Shown: positions 1 to 7,852, numbered from the stretch's first letter. The stretch: 16,459 nt of DNA from Moheibacter stercoris (GCF_040545805.1 NZ_JBEPMO010000030.1:1-16459); one strand, 5' to 3'. Notes: a model not told the origin generated them from the letters alone. Made by a program: numbers and translations.

Positions 1-65
1 GTTTTTAAGCTAGAAAAATGAAATTTTAATATCCAAGAAGCAAAAAATAAATATTAAGCATAAAA

Positions 66-95
66 AAGAGACTGTCTTTTGAGACAGCCTCTTTT
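66..95 (-). terminator. Rho-independent terminator of the T9SS surface-protein gene
   Basis: A 12-bp stem (66-77 with 82-93, one G-U wobble when read on the minus strand) closes a 4-nt loop. Read on the minus strand it is followed directly by a U-rich run. It lies about 20 nt beyond the stop codon at 112, as expected for an intrinsic terminator of that gene. Positions 1-60 to its left hold nothing I can recognise. Confidence 0.8.
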
Positions 96-111
96 CTTAA
101 AACACTAATCT

Positions 112-3100
112 TTATTTTTTGATAATTTTTTGTTGAAGGATTTTTTCATCAGATTCTGTGGTCAAGATGGCGATGTAAATTCCTTTTGGTAATTGTTGAA
201 GATTCACTTTTTGGTTGTCAAATTTGCCTTTCCAAACCAATTTTCCTTCTAAATTATAGATTTCGATCGCATAATCTTTTGAAGAAGTAGTATGCCAATA
301 ATCTTGAACGGGATTGGGATAGAAATTCACTTCTTTGCCGTCTTGAAAAGAAGCTATATCGCGAACGCTCATGTCAAAATAATCTTCTCCTAAATCTCCC
401 GTATATCTGTGTTCATCTCGAGCGCAACGAACATTTAGACCATAGGAAGGAGAAATGTTTCCAGTTGAAATCACACGATGATCTGCGTCGACCAAAACAC
501 CCATTTGCATCGCCAAAGCATGTCCTTTTAATTGTTGGGTCAAAGCAGCTGTCCAGACTCCAGTTTGCGCTTGTGCAACCGAAGTTCCTCCAATTTGACC
601 TGGAGTCGTTTTGCCAATGATTCCCGTTGTTGGGAAATGTCCGATCTGATAATCGGGATCATTGAAATACCAACCCATAGCTTTGTTTTCGTGGTGCTTG
701 AATTGACCACCATAATGACTAAACAAATAATGAGGTGTTCCTTGGGTTGAACCTAATTTTTTCCCATTGAACCAAGGGGAATTTCCTTTTCCATTTTCAT
801 AAACTTTGAAGGTGTCAGGAACTCTCCAGTCTTTTGGACAAGGATCAAATTCAGATTTTTTGGTCGCATGACCCCATCGGTCGGCTGCAACGGCCATTTC
901 GCCAGAAACCCAATCAGATGAATTGGTCGTGCCTTTGTACAATAAGGTCATCGGATTCTGGATGGAATATTCGATTATTTTTCTTGCTTCTTGGTATTTC
1001 GTATCAGTTGTCTGAACATTTGCCTCTTGTTTATACGTCGAATAATTCTTCGAATAAGTTTGGTTGTATTCAGCCATTCCAATCGATTGATAGCTCACAA
1101 CACCAGAAGAACTGACAGCAACGCCTTTTGAAATTTCGTAAGAATCTCCACCTACATATCGGAACGAAGGAATCGGATCTTTTCTTCCCCATTGATAATG
1201 CAAACCACCTGAAAGTTTTACTTCATTTTGAAGTTCTGGAACTTCAGGATGATTCAAGGCTTCAATAGGTAAATTATGAATGGCTCCTAAGTTTCGATCC
1301 ATAAAGGTCGTAGTCAAAGGTGGGTCATCTGACGCCATTGGATTGATGAAATGGTAATTTGCATCCAAAGTTTCTTGGTTCACATAGGTAATTTCGTTGA
1401 TAGCATCTGCCGGCGCCCAAAGATGCCAAGACCAGTATGCTGGATTCTCAATGGAACCATTGTGCAAAGAAACAATCGCATTTCCTTTTTGATTGGGATT
1501 GATTGTCACTCTGATGGAATTCAAACGATTGTCTTCTGAAGCATCTACAATCTTCACAGTTTGAACCATATTGGGGTTGTCTGTCCACATTACATTGGCA
1601 ATCAATTGATTGTTGGCCAAAATTGGTGCGTCTGGATTCAACTTTTCATGAACAGAAAAGGCTTTATTCACAGGTATTAATAATTCGGTATCACCATTTA
1701 GAATATAGCTATTGGGATTATTCAATCCTTGTGTGAAAACGGTTTTTGTTTCTATTACATATTCTGTTTCGAAATTTCCAATCAACTGTTTGTTGGGATC
1801 TTCAATGCATCGAACAGGCATACCTTCCATACTAAAGGAAGTCTGGTTGATCAAAACTTGATTCAAACCATGAGGTCCTAAATCGGGGCGAATCGGATCT
1901 GTCACGACACGAAAATATCTTGCCCCTCCAAGCGAATATGTTGCTGTCCATAATGCTGCAATAGCACGTGTGTCTTGCATCACGACCGTTGGAGTTCCAT
2001 TGTTTGGGTACATAACATAGTAGCCAGTAGTAGGAAAAACACCAATATTTCTAGATACATTGTTTCCATTATGAGCTTCTCTAAAATCAACGCCTAATCC
2101 ACTATATACTTTTACATCTTTGATTACATCATTGGGTGTGTTGGGATAAAACATATTGTTTTGTGGAATGATATCATCATTGTATCCACTGTTTTGTCTT
2201 CCAAATGGACTGTGCAAATTGTTAACCGTATTTCGTCCAAGATGAGATGGGATTCTCCAACCATTTGGACAAGGATCATACGGTGACTTTAATTCATAGG
2301 AACGACTATCATTTCGGACCGCTGGATCACTACTTGAGGCATTGGAATTTTCTCCGCGCATATTGTCTCCCCATAAATCCCAAGCCACTGTTTCATTGTG
2401 ATGGGTATTTGGATTGTCGGGAATACGATATTGCTGTGAGGAAAACCATGTTCCACTGTCCGCATTCAATATATAAGCGATTGGATTTTGAACGGAAAAC
2501 TTAAGATTGGCAGAAATTGATGAAAAAGGTCGCTGCACTTCTGGTAAAATATTTCCGAAATGAATGCCTTCTCGATTTCGCATATATCCCACCAAACCAT
2601 TGAGTTCATAAAAGGAGAAATCCTTCGTCAACATAGGTGGAATCGGATCTTTTCGTCCCCATTGATACATCAAACCAATGGTTTTATCCCAATTATTACC
2701 CACAATTTCGTTGTGCGTAGCACCCAAATTTCGGTCCATGAATTTTGGGGTGAAGAGATTTCCGTTAAGATCTGTTTCAATTCCTTGGCCGTATGAAACT
2801 CCATCAGAAGGATCATCTGTCACCCATACATGCCAGCTCCAAATGATGGGATCGTCTTTGGTGCCAGAATTGCCCCAATGCAGGGAGATCAGAGCGTTTC
2901 CTTTTCCTTTCATTGGGTTAACCTCTACATTGATTTTGGAATCTGCCGCTGTACCTGCCATTTCCACTTGTAAGTTGCGGATAAGATCATGGGTGTCTTC
3001 CCAATACAAATAAGCGCTCAACGTTCCATTGGATGGCAATGGATCATTTAAATGCCAATTTGGATTGGACCAGATTTCAAATGCTTTTTTAACAGGAATT

Positions 3101-3357
3101 TTCAAACCAGAAAAGCCATTCGATTTCGCAAAATTTACATCGAAAATGTAGCTGTTTGGAGCCCTCAGATGGGTCTCAGTGAAGACGTTGTTTTCTTGAT
3201 TCGTATCAACAGAATCGCTTTCAGCTATAAAAGCTAAGGATCGGTTTATGGAGCTTTGCAAATAATTGTCTGTTAGAGGGACATGGTTTTGCGCTGCTAC
3301 ATAAGAAACATGTAGGTTTAAGAATAGGCTAGAAGCAATCAAAGAGAAATACTTCAT
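112..3357 (-). CDS. Secreted T9SS protein with two FISUMP-like modules and type A sorting domain
   Basis: The product is 1081 residues and probably exported to the cell surface or medium. Residues 1-23 look like a signal peptide (positive start, hydrophobic core, ending VAAQ). Two homologous halves follow. Each carries, in order, GNA(L/I)(I/V)SLH, WSWH(V/L)W, FMDRNLGA (206-213; 685-692), YQWGRKDPIP (231-240; 721-730), S(V/I)QNP, DPCPxxWR(I/V)P (361-370; 838-847), FPTTG, a WTA motif and a closing VRC (515-517; 976-978). The CPxGW...VRC pattern resembles the Fibrobacter succinogenes major paralogous (FISUMP) domain. Residues about 1011-1081 (NFYPNPVQD, IYNLEGKLV, LPKGIYIA, ending KIIKK) are a typical type A T9SS C-terminal sorting domain, removed on secretion by the Por machinery. 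ATG at 3357 gives the signal peptide. It sits alone between its own promoter and terminator. Ligand and biological role are unknown; adhesion or glycan binding are guesses. Confidence 0.88.
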   Translation of the reverse strand: MKYFSLIASSLFLNLHVSYVAAQNHVPLTDNYLQSSINRSLAFIAESDSVDTNQENNVFTETHLRAPNSYIFDVNFAKSNGFSGLKIPVKKAFEIWSNPNWHLNDPLPSNGTLSAYLYWEDTHDLIRNLQVEMAGTAADSKINVEVNPMKGKGNALISLHWGNSGTKDDPIIWSWHVWVTDDPSDGVSYGQGIETDLNGNLFTPKFMDRNLGATHNEIVGNNWDKTIGLMYQWGRKDPIPPMLTKDFSFYELNGLVGYMRNREGIHFGNILPEVQRPFSSISANLKFSVQNPIAYILNADSGTWFSSQQYRIPDNPNTHHNETVAWDLWGDNMRGENSNASSSDPAVRNDSRSYELKSPYDPCPNGWRIPSHLGRNTVNNLHSPFGRQNSGYNDDIIPQNNMFYPNTPNDVIKDVKVYSGLGVDFREAHNGNNVSRNIGVFPTTGYYVMYPNNGTPTVVMQDTRAIAALWTATYSLGGARYFRVVTDPIRPDLGPHGLNQVLINQTSFSMEGMPVRCIEDPNKQLIGNFETEYVIETKTVFTQGLNNPNSYILNGDTELLIPVNKAFSVHEKLNPDAPILANNQLIANVMWTDNPNMVQTVKIVDASEDNRLNSIRVTINPNQKGNAIVSLHNGSIENPAYWSWHLWAPADAINEITYVNQETLDANYHFINPMASDDPPLTTTFMDRNLGAIHNLPIEALNHPEVPELQNEVKLSGGLHYQWGRKDPIPSFRYVGGDSYEISKGVAVSSSGVVSYQSIGMAEYNQTYSKNYSTYKQEANVQTTDTKYQEARKIIEYSIQNPMTLLYKGTTNSSDWVSGEMAVAADRWGHATKKSEFDPCPKDWRVPDTFKVYENGKGNSPWFNGKKLGSTQGTPHYLFSHYGGQFKHHENKAMGWYFNDPDYQIGHFPTTGIIGKTTPGQIGGTSVAQAQTGVWTAALTQQLKGHALAMQMGVLVDADHRVISTGNISPSYGLNVRCARDEHRYTGDLGEDYFDMSVRDIASFQDGKEVNFYPNPVQDYWHTTSSKDYAIEIYNLEGKLVWKGKFDNQKVNLQQLPKGIYIAILTTESDEKILQQKIIKK

Positions 3358-3385
3358 CCTAAAACTTTTAAATAATAATAAAAAC

Positions 3386-3401
3386 GAAAGGATTACCTTT
3401 C
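3386..3401 (-). promoter_or_regulatory. Short perfect hairpin in the 5' leader of the surface-protein gene
   Basis: GAAAGG-ATTA-CCTTTC forms a perfect 6-bp stem with a 4-nt loop, about 29 nt before the ATG at 3357. It lies inside the leader predicted from the promoter at 3477-3509. It could affect mRNA stability or translation. Without a second example it remains only a structural observation. Confidence 0.35.
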
Positions 3402-3476
3402 AGAACAACATAAAAATTTGACTCCCGCCTCCGAGAGTATTGATTCTGAATTAGTAAAGAAGAGATTTATTGAAAC

Positions 3477-3509
3477 CAAAAATAGAAATTAATTTGATAT
3501 ACGCAACAT
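3477..3509 (-). promoter_or_regulatory. Bacteroidota-type promoter for the surface-protein gene
   Basis: Read on the minus strand, TATTTTTG (3484 to 3477) matches the TAnnTTTG -7 consensus exactly. It is preceded by TTG (3506 to 3504) across a 19-nt spacer, the usual -33 distance. Transcription would start near 3470, giving a leader of about 110 nt. This is motif matching only. Confidence 0.5.
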
Positions 3510-3617
3510 TTTTAATCAATTATAACCGATTAAAACTGTTAAATACTGTTAAATTAGGCTAATATCATTTGGTAAAAATAACTTGGTTGGATGTTTTTTA
3601 TTTTCATGAATGTCCGT

Positions 3618-3625
3618 TAATTTCG
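3618..3625 (+). promoter_or_regulatory. Probable -7 element for the nucleoid-associated protein gene
   Basis: TAATTTCG matches TAnnTTTG at all but one fixed base and lies 18 nt before the ATG at 3644, implying a very short leader. I see no convincing -33 element at the normal distance. The rest of 3402-3617 is AT-rich intergenic DNA with nothing else recognised apart from the divergent promoter. Confidence 0.35.
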
Positions 3626-3643
3626 CATTCTTAAATTGAAATC

Positions 3644-4684
3644 ATGCATTTTTTAAATCCAGAAGAAAGTTTTGATCTTGTTATCCACCGTGTAGGAAAT
3701 AGTGGTTCTGAAGAAGGGGTTCATTTATCCAAAACCTTGACTCATTATGATGAGGATATGGTGGATCCATTGTATACCTTTTTTACCAAATCTTTTAAAA
3801 CAGAAGAATACTTCCGATTTAATATCCAAGAGGATCCAGAGGATAATGTCGTTTACACTGCAGCAAAATCAATTTTTGAGGATAGAACGCAATTGGTTCA
3901 ACAATCCGTTAATCTAGCGTATCATTTATACAATAAGAGTTATAATCCAAAGGTTAGAGGAGGCGAAATGTTTGTGGTTTTCTTTCCAGATGCGATCATT
4001 GAAGGACAAAATGCACAAGTGATTGGAATTTTTAAATCAGAAAACAAAGAACGTTTTTTGAAAGTACATCCGACTGAAAATTCCTATGAAGCCAATTCAG
4101 AAACGGGAATTCAATTAGGAAAAGTTGACAAAGGATGTTTGATTTTTAATTTGGAACAAGAGGATGGATACATTGTGGCATGTGTTGACAATGGAAGCAA
4201 AACAGAAGAGGTAAAATATTGGTCAGACGAATTCTTGGGATTAACACAACGAGAAGATGAATATTTCGATACCGAAAACACCTTGAATCTTTGCAAAAGT
4301 TATGTAATGGATAAATTGCCAGAAGATTTCGAAGTGAGCAAAGTCGATCAGGTTGATTTGTTGAACAAATCGGTGAATTTCTTCAAAGAAAATGAGAAGT
4401 TTGAAATCGATCAATTTGCCAAACAAGTATTGGGACAAGATGAATTGATTAAAAGTTTCGCAGACTACAAACAACAATTTGAAGAGGTTTACGAAATGGA
4501 TTTAAACGATCATTTCGATATTTCTAAAAATGCAGTAAAAAAACAAGCTCGATTTTTCAAAAGCATCATCAAACTAGACAAGAACTTTCACATCTATGTT
4601 CATGGAAATCGTCAAATGATTGAACAAGGAGTAGATGAAGAAGGGAAAAAATATTATAAATTGTACTACGATTCTGAAATTTAA
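3644..4684 (+). CDS. Nucleoid-associated protein, NdpA/YejK (37-kDa) family
   Basis: The 346-residue product fits the full-length NdpA family (PF04245). These are cytoplasmic proteins that bind double-stranded DNA and associate with the nucleoid; their exact role is poorly defined. Family-like features are the N-terminal segment with LVIHRVGN (about residues 12-19), a central part with GGEMFVVFF and GxFKSENKERFLKV, a region rich in charged helices, and the C-terminal stretch FKSIIKLDKNFHIYVHGNRQ (about 308-327) followed by a short G-D/E-E-G-K-KYY-K-LYY strand. I saw no catalytic motif. The start fits the N-terminus of homologues as I recall them. The next gene begins 27 nt after its stop with no terminator between, so they are probably co-transcribed, although no functional link is obvious. 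Confidence 0.78.
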   Translation: MHFLNPEESFDLVIHRVGNSGSEEGVHLSKTLTHYDEDMVDPLYTFFTKSFKTEEYFRFNIQEDPEDNVVYTAAKSIFEDRTQLVQQSVNLAYHLYNKSYNPKVRGGEMFVVFFPDAIIEGQNAQVIGIFKSENKERFLKVHPTENSYEANSETGIQLGKVDKGCLIFNLEQEDGYIVACVDNGSKTEEVKYWSDEFLGLTQREDEYFDTENTLNLCKSYVMDKLPEDFEVSKVDQVDLLNKSVNFFKENEKFEIDQFAKQVLGQDELIKSFADYKQQFEEVYEMDLNDHFDISKNAVKKQARFFKSIIKLDKNFHIYVHGNRQMIEQGVDEEGKKYYKLYYDSEI

Positions 4685-4711
4685 AGCGTCGTAATTTTAA
4701 AATTTGAATGC

Positions 4712-5473
4712 ATGGAACAACTACATTATATCAAAACGGACATAGAATCTGACATTGCAACGATTGAATTTTTTCATCCGAAAAGCAATTCATTTCCGTC
4801 TACGCAATTGAACGAATTGATTCGCATTTTTGACGAATTGGGAGCCAATGACAAAGTGAAAATCATCATTCTGAAAAGTGCTGGGGACAAAGTTTTCAGT
4901 GCAGGCGCTTCCTTTGATGAGCTTTTGACGATTGATGAATTTGAAAAAGGTAAGAAATTTTTCATGGGATTTGCCAATGTGATTTTGGCTATGCGTCGTT
5001 GTCCTAAATTTATTGTGGGTTGTATCACAGGTAAAATTGTCGGTGGAGGAGTTGGTTTAACAGCAGCTTGTGATTATGCTTTGGCTGAATCAAACTCTGC
5101 AGCACGTTTAAGTGAATTGTCTATTGGAATTGGACCTTTTGTCATTGAACCAGCCATTACGCGTAAAATTGGCATTACAGCTTTTTCTGAAATGACCATG
5201 AATCCGACGGAATGGAAATCACCAGAATGGTTAAAAGAAAAAGGAATTTTCAACCACGTTTATCCAACAATTGAAGAATGTGAAAAGGCAAGTTTGGATT
5301 TCGCGAAAAACCTTTCTGTTTATAGTTTAGACGCCATGCGTGATTTGAAATCCATCTTTTGGCAAGGAACAGATCATTTACCAGAATTGATGAAATCGCG
5401 CGCCGAAATGAGTGGACGTTTGGTTTTGTCTGATTTCACTAAGGAAACTTTGATGAAATTTAAATCGAACTAA
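4712..5473 (+). CDS. Enoyl-CoA hydratase/isomerase-family protein, methylglutaconyl-CoA hydratase (LiuC)-like
   Basis: A 253-residue crotonase-fold enzyme of normal length. The CoA/oxyanion-hole region is visible as VFSAGASFDE (61-70) and GGGVGLTAACD (111-121). The second catalytic glutamate of crotonase is present in SEL (Glu135). The first (GGGxELA in classical hydratases) is glycine here (Gly115). A GGGVGL...CD pattern followed by SEL-x-IGIGPFVIEPAI resembles methylglutaconyl-CoA hydratases of leucine breakdown, which have a P-x-V-I-x-P segment in this place; other crotonase activities are possible. It follows the NdpA-family gene closely and ends before the terminator at 5561-5589. It is clearly a different paralogue from the canonical hydratase at 11344. 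Fold assignment is firm; substrate is not. Confidence 0.8.
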   Translation: MEQLHYIKTDIESDIATIEFFHPKSNSFPSTQLNELIRIFDELGANDKVKIIILKSAGDKVFSAGASFDELLTIDEFEKGKKFFMGFANVILAMRRCPKFIVGCITGKIVGGGVGLTAACDYALAESNSAARLSELSIGIGPFVIEPAITRKIGITAFSEMTMNPTEWKSPEWLKEKGIFNHVYPTIEECEKASLDFAKNLSVYSLDAMRDLKSIFWQGTDHLPELMKSRAEMSGRLVLSDFTKETLMKFKSN

Positions 5474-5560
5474 ATTCGTTTGATTAAATTGAATTTTGAT
5501 ATTTCAAAAATCAAGGTTGAAGTAATTCTGTCCTATGGTTGGCGAATTAAACAAGCATAA

Positions 5561-5589
5561 AAAAGCCCCAAATCAACTTTTGGGCTTTT
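5561..5589. terminator. Bidirectional terminator between convergent transcription units
   Basis: AAAAGCCC (5561-5568) pairs with GGGCTTTT (5582-5589), giving an 8-bp stem. Flanking A and T runs supply a U-tract in both directions, the better one on the minus strand. It ends both the plus-strand NdpA/hydratase pair and the minus-strand operon whose last gene stops at 5599. Confidence 0.8.
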
Positions 5590-5598
5590 CAATATCGT

Positions 5599-6243
5599 TT
5601 ATTTTTTCTTGAAGAATTTCTCTTTGGCAAATTCAAATACAATTGGTAAAACCGAAACGACGATAATTCCAATGACAATTTTGGAGAAGTTTTGGGCTAC
5701 CCATTCAATTTGACCTAAAAAGTATCCAGCCAAGGTAAGTCCAACTACCCAAAATATTGCACCTACCACATTGTATGTAATAAAGGTACCGTAATTCATA
5801 CGCCCAATTCCTGCCACAAATGGTGCTAATGTTCTTACAATAGGAACAAATCGTGCAATAACAATCGTTTTACTTCCATATTTTTCATAAAATTCATGGG
5901 TTTTGTCAATATGCTCTTGTTGAACAAATTGTTTCCCAAAAATTTTGATTTTGGTGACTTGCATCCCAAACCGTTTTCCAATGGAATAATTGAGTGAATC
6001 TCCCGAAATGGCTGCAATTAGAAGTAATCCAATAATAATCCAAACATTTAAATCATTTTCAGGTATAGCAGCAAGCATTCCCGCTGCAAAAAGCAAAGAA
6101 TCTCCTGGTAAAAATGGCATGACTACGACACCTGTTTCTACAAAAATGATTAAAAATAAGATGGCATATATCCAATATCCATAATCACGAATAAATTCTG
6201 CTAAATGTGCATCTATATGTAAGATGAAATCAATTAATTCCAT
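5599..6243 (-). CDS. DedA-family integral membrane protein
   Basis: The 214-residue product is full length for the DedA (SNARE-associated/VTT-type) family, whose members include undecaprenyl-phosphate and phospholipid translocases of the inner membrane. Conserved features visible are FVETG (acidic Glu36), FLPGDSLLFAAG (44-55, Asp48), a GDSLNYxIGKRFG segment (81-93), and ARFVPIVRT (130-138, the paired arginines Arg131 and Arg137) followed by PFVAGIGRM. Hydrophobic helices lie near 22-42, 50-80 and 155-205. I chose ATG at 6243 because it gives the normal family N-terminus. An in-frame extension up to 6384 would add 47 non-family residues and overlap the preceding gene. It is the last gene of the operon headed by the COQ4-like gene, 29 nt after the 70-residue membrane protein, so it probably falls under the operator at 6978-6996. 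Confidence 0.88.
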   Translation of the reverse strand: MELIDFILHIDAHLAEFIRDYGYWIYAILFLIIFVETGVVVMPFLPGDSLLFAAGMLAAIPENDLNVWIIIGLLLIAAISGDSLNYSIGKRFGMQVTKIKIFGKQFVQQEHIDKTHEFYEKYGSKTIVIARFVPIVRTLAPFVAGIGRMNYGTFITYNVVGAIFWVVGLTLAGYFLGQIEWVAQNFSKIVIGIIVVSVLPIVFEFAKEKFFKKK

Positions 6244-6272
6244 TAATAAAATTTTTGGCGAAGTTAGGTATT

Positions 6273-6485
6273 TTAGAGCAAAATCAAGAGTCTGATGAGG
6301 ATTTGGAATGTTAAGAATATGATAAAAGGTGCGAGTAGAATTCCAAAGAGAATTCCGATAAGATTGGCGATCCATAATTCCCAATTTTGAAAATACGATC
6401 GAAATATAGTTCGAATGAAATGAATCAATAGAAACCTAATTCCAATGGATGGAAGTAAATGAAGTGTCCAAAATAAAGTTATCAT
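6273..6485 (-). CDS. Small 70-residue membrane protein, unknown family
   Basis: I do not recognise this protein. It is almost entirely hydrophobic: one likely membrane helix in residues 3-26, a short linker with charged and aromatic residues (RSYFQNWE, 29-36), and a second long hydrophobic stretch at 38-68 containing GILFGILLAPF. The case for it being real is its position. Its ATG overlaps the TGA of the COQ4-like gene in a 4-nt ATGA junction, typical of translational coupling, and the DedA gene starts 29 nt after its stop. It may be an accessory subunit of either neighbour, but that is inference. Confidence 0.6.
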   Translation of the reverse strand: MITLFWTLHLLPSIGIRFLLIHFIRTIFRSYFQNWELWIANLIGILFGILLAPFIIFLTFQILIRLLILL

Positions 6486-6967
6486 AGAAACAATTGATTT
6501 TTATACATAAATTTTGCTTTGACGGATTGTAAATGGGAATCCAAATAATCCTTGAATTCAACTTGATGAAAGGAATTCATCCTTTTTCCTTTTTTGAAAT
6601 GAGCTTGATAATAACCCAAAAACTCCGGATAGAGAAAGGTGCCAATGAGAATCATCGAGAACATATACAAACTTCTTTTTCCATTTCCCAAAAGCAAATA
6701 TTGCATGGCAATTTCATCTTGAATTTCTGTTCCTGTTTGGGTGATGACATGAAAAATATCGTGATTCTCCAATTTGGGCATCACGTCAAATCCGTTGATT
6801 TGGTAAAATTCTCCCAAAGCTCTTCCCAAAGTTTCTTCTGGAAATAAGCTTAATTCTGACTTGCTTATTCCCCAAGCATTTTGATTTCGTTTGAAAAGAT
6901 TGGTGTACAAATCTTGTGACCAACCATACAACCAAAGCATAAATTTTAATCGAATTTGCATAATCAT
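6482..6967 (-). CDS. COQ4-like protein with HDxxHx11E metal-binding motif
   Basis: The 161-residue product has the hallmark of the Coq4 family. His69-Asp70, His73 and Glu85 form HD-x2-H-x11-E, the metal-binding signature described for Coq4. The surrounding sequence also fits: LGRALGEFYxxNGFD before the motif, and a helix with YMFSMILIGT and FLGYYQAHFKKGKRM after it. In mitochondria and some bacteria Coq4 acts in ubiquinone synthesis, recently linked to oxidative decarboxylation of the ring at C1. Bacteroidota normally make menaquinone, so the substrate here is unclear. Start at 6967 or the second ATG at 6961 cannot be decided. The gene heads a tight operon with the 70-residue membrane protein (4-nt overlap) and DedA, and a perfect inverted repeat lies 10 nt upstream. 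At 161 residues it is shorter than eukaryotic Coq4. Confidence 0.72.
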   Translation of the reverse strand: MIMQIRLKFMLWLYGWSQDLYTNLFKRNQNAWGISKSELSLFPEETLGRALGEFYQINGFDVMPKLENHDIFHVITQTGTEIQDEIAMQYLLLGNGKRSLYMFSMILIGTFLYPEFLGYYQAHFKKGKRMNSFHQVEFKDYLDSHLQSVKAKFMYKNQLFL

Positions 6968-6977
6968 ATTTTTAAAG

Positions 6978-6996
6978 TACTTTGAAAAACAAAGTA
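6978..6996. promoter_or_regulatory. Operator-like inverted repeat, copy 1 (before the COQ4-like operon)
   Basis: TACTTTG-AAAAA-CAAAGTA is a perfect 7-bp inverted repeat with a 5-nt AT spacer, ending 10 nt before the start codon at 6967. Read on the minus strand, the first arm, in the context TATACTTTG, resembles a slightly compressed -7 box, so a bound regulator would cover the core promoter. It shares ACTTTG-N5-CAAAGT with 7853-7869 and 9190-9206. Confidence 0.65.
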
Positions 6997-7001
6997 TATG
7001 G

Positions 7002-7850
7002 TTAAATTTTTTTCGTTTTTAAGGTGAATAAGGTAATTTCTGGACGAACATTGAATCGAATTTGATACGTATGGCCCAATGCGCGATTGATGTACAAAGT
7101 ACGGCCATCTTCAAAATCAATTTTACCAGAAGAATAAGTTCTATTTTTTACGGGCAAAATAGGAGGAGGTAAGAAGGGAAATTTAACTTGACCGCCATGC
7201 GTATGCCCAGCCAAAACCCAACCTTTATAGCCATTCCATATCGGCAAATCCATAACGTCTGGATGATGGCACAAAACCAAATTAGCCTTAGTTGAATCGT
7301 AAGTTTTCATGAGTTTTTCTCCTTCGAAATTGGTTCCATAATAATCGTCTATTCCCATAATAGTCAATCCGTCTATCTCGATGGATTCATTTCTGAGGAT
7401 AGTAATTCCAGCCGATTCTAAGTCTTGTTCGATTTGATCAGCAACCGCTGGTTCATTCCAATTTTTTCCATAATCATGATTGCCCAAAACACCAATCGTT
7501 GCCAATTTTCCTTTGACAAAATAAGGCGCTACTTCTGCCAATTGTTCATATTGTTTGGGAGATTTATAGGCTAGAAAATCACCTGTATAGACGACAATGT
7601 CCGGATTTAACTCTTGAGCGATTTGGAAATTTTCAATCAAATACTGATAGTCAAAACGATCTCCAATATGCGTGTCACTGATTTGCATAATGGTTTTTCC
7701 TTCAAGCTGCTCAGGTAAATGTTCGATTTCCAATTCCATTTCGACATAGTCAACATTGAAAGGTTCGATTTGCCATGCATAATAAAATAAGGCTGCTCCA
7801 ATCAAAGAGCAATAGAGCATCCATTTTTTGTTGATTTTGATTCGTTTCAT
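7002..7850 (-). CDS. Membrane-anchored calcineurin-like metallophosphoesterase (YkuE-like)
   Basis: The 282-residue product has a cytoplasmic positive N-terminus (KRIKINKKW), one membrane anchor at about 11-26, and then a complete metallophosphoesterase domain. The metal-ligand motifs are in order: SDTHIGD (Asp59, His61), YTGDF (Asp91), LGNHD (Asn124, His125, Asp126), CHHP (195-197) and AGHTHGGQ (His216, His218). All di-metal ligands are present, so it should be active, probably on a phosphodiester or pyrophosphate. YkuE and the LpxG-type UDP-diacylglucosamine hydrolases belong to this broad group, but substrate cannot be read from sequence. The catalytic domain could face the periplasm given the anchor and N-terminal charges. 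It has its own copy of the inverted repeat (7853-7869), 2 nt before the ATG, and ends just before the copy at 6978-6996. Confidence 0.85.
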   Translation of the reverse strand: MKRIKINKKWMLYCSLIGAALFYYAWQIEPFNVDYVEMELEIEHLPEQLEGKTIMQISDTHIGDRFDYQYLIENFQIAQELNPDIVVYTGDFLAYKSPKQYEQLAEVAPYFVKGKLATIGVLGNHDYGKNWNEPAVADQIEQDLESAGITILRNESIEIDGLTIMGIDDYYGTNFEGEKLMKTYDSTKANLVLCHHPDVMDLPIWNGYKGWVLAGHTHGGQVKFPFLPPPILPVKNRTYSSGKIDFEDGRTLYINRALGHTYQIRFNVRPEITLFTLKTKKI

Positions 7851-7852
7851 AT

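Noticed and set aside
3421..3436. Second hairpin in the surface-protein leader (CTCCCG...CGAGAG)
   Set aside because: The arms pair poorly once mismatches are counted, so I kept only the perfect hairpin at 3386-3401.
6244..6384. 47-residue N-terminal extension of the DedA protein
   Set aside because: The extension does not look like the family and would overlap the preceding 70-residue gene. ATG at 6243 gives the usual N-terminus and length.
7061..7085. Fourth operator copy near TGTACAAAGTA
   Set aside because: Only one half-site is present and it lies inside the metallophosphoesterase coding region.
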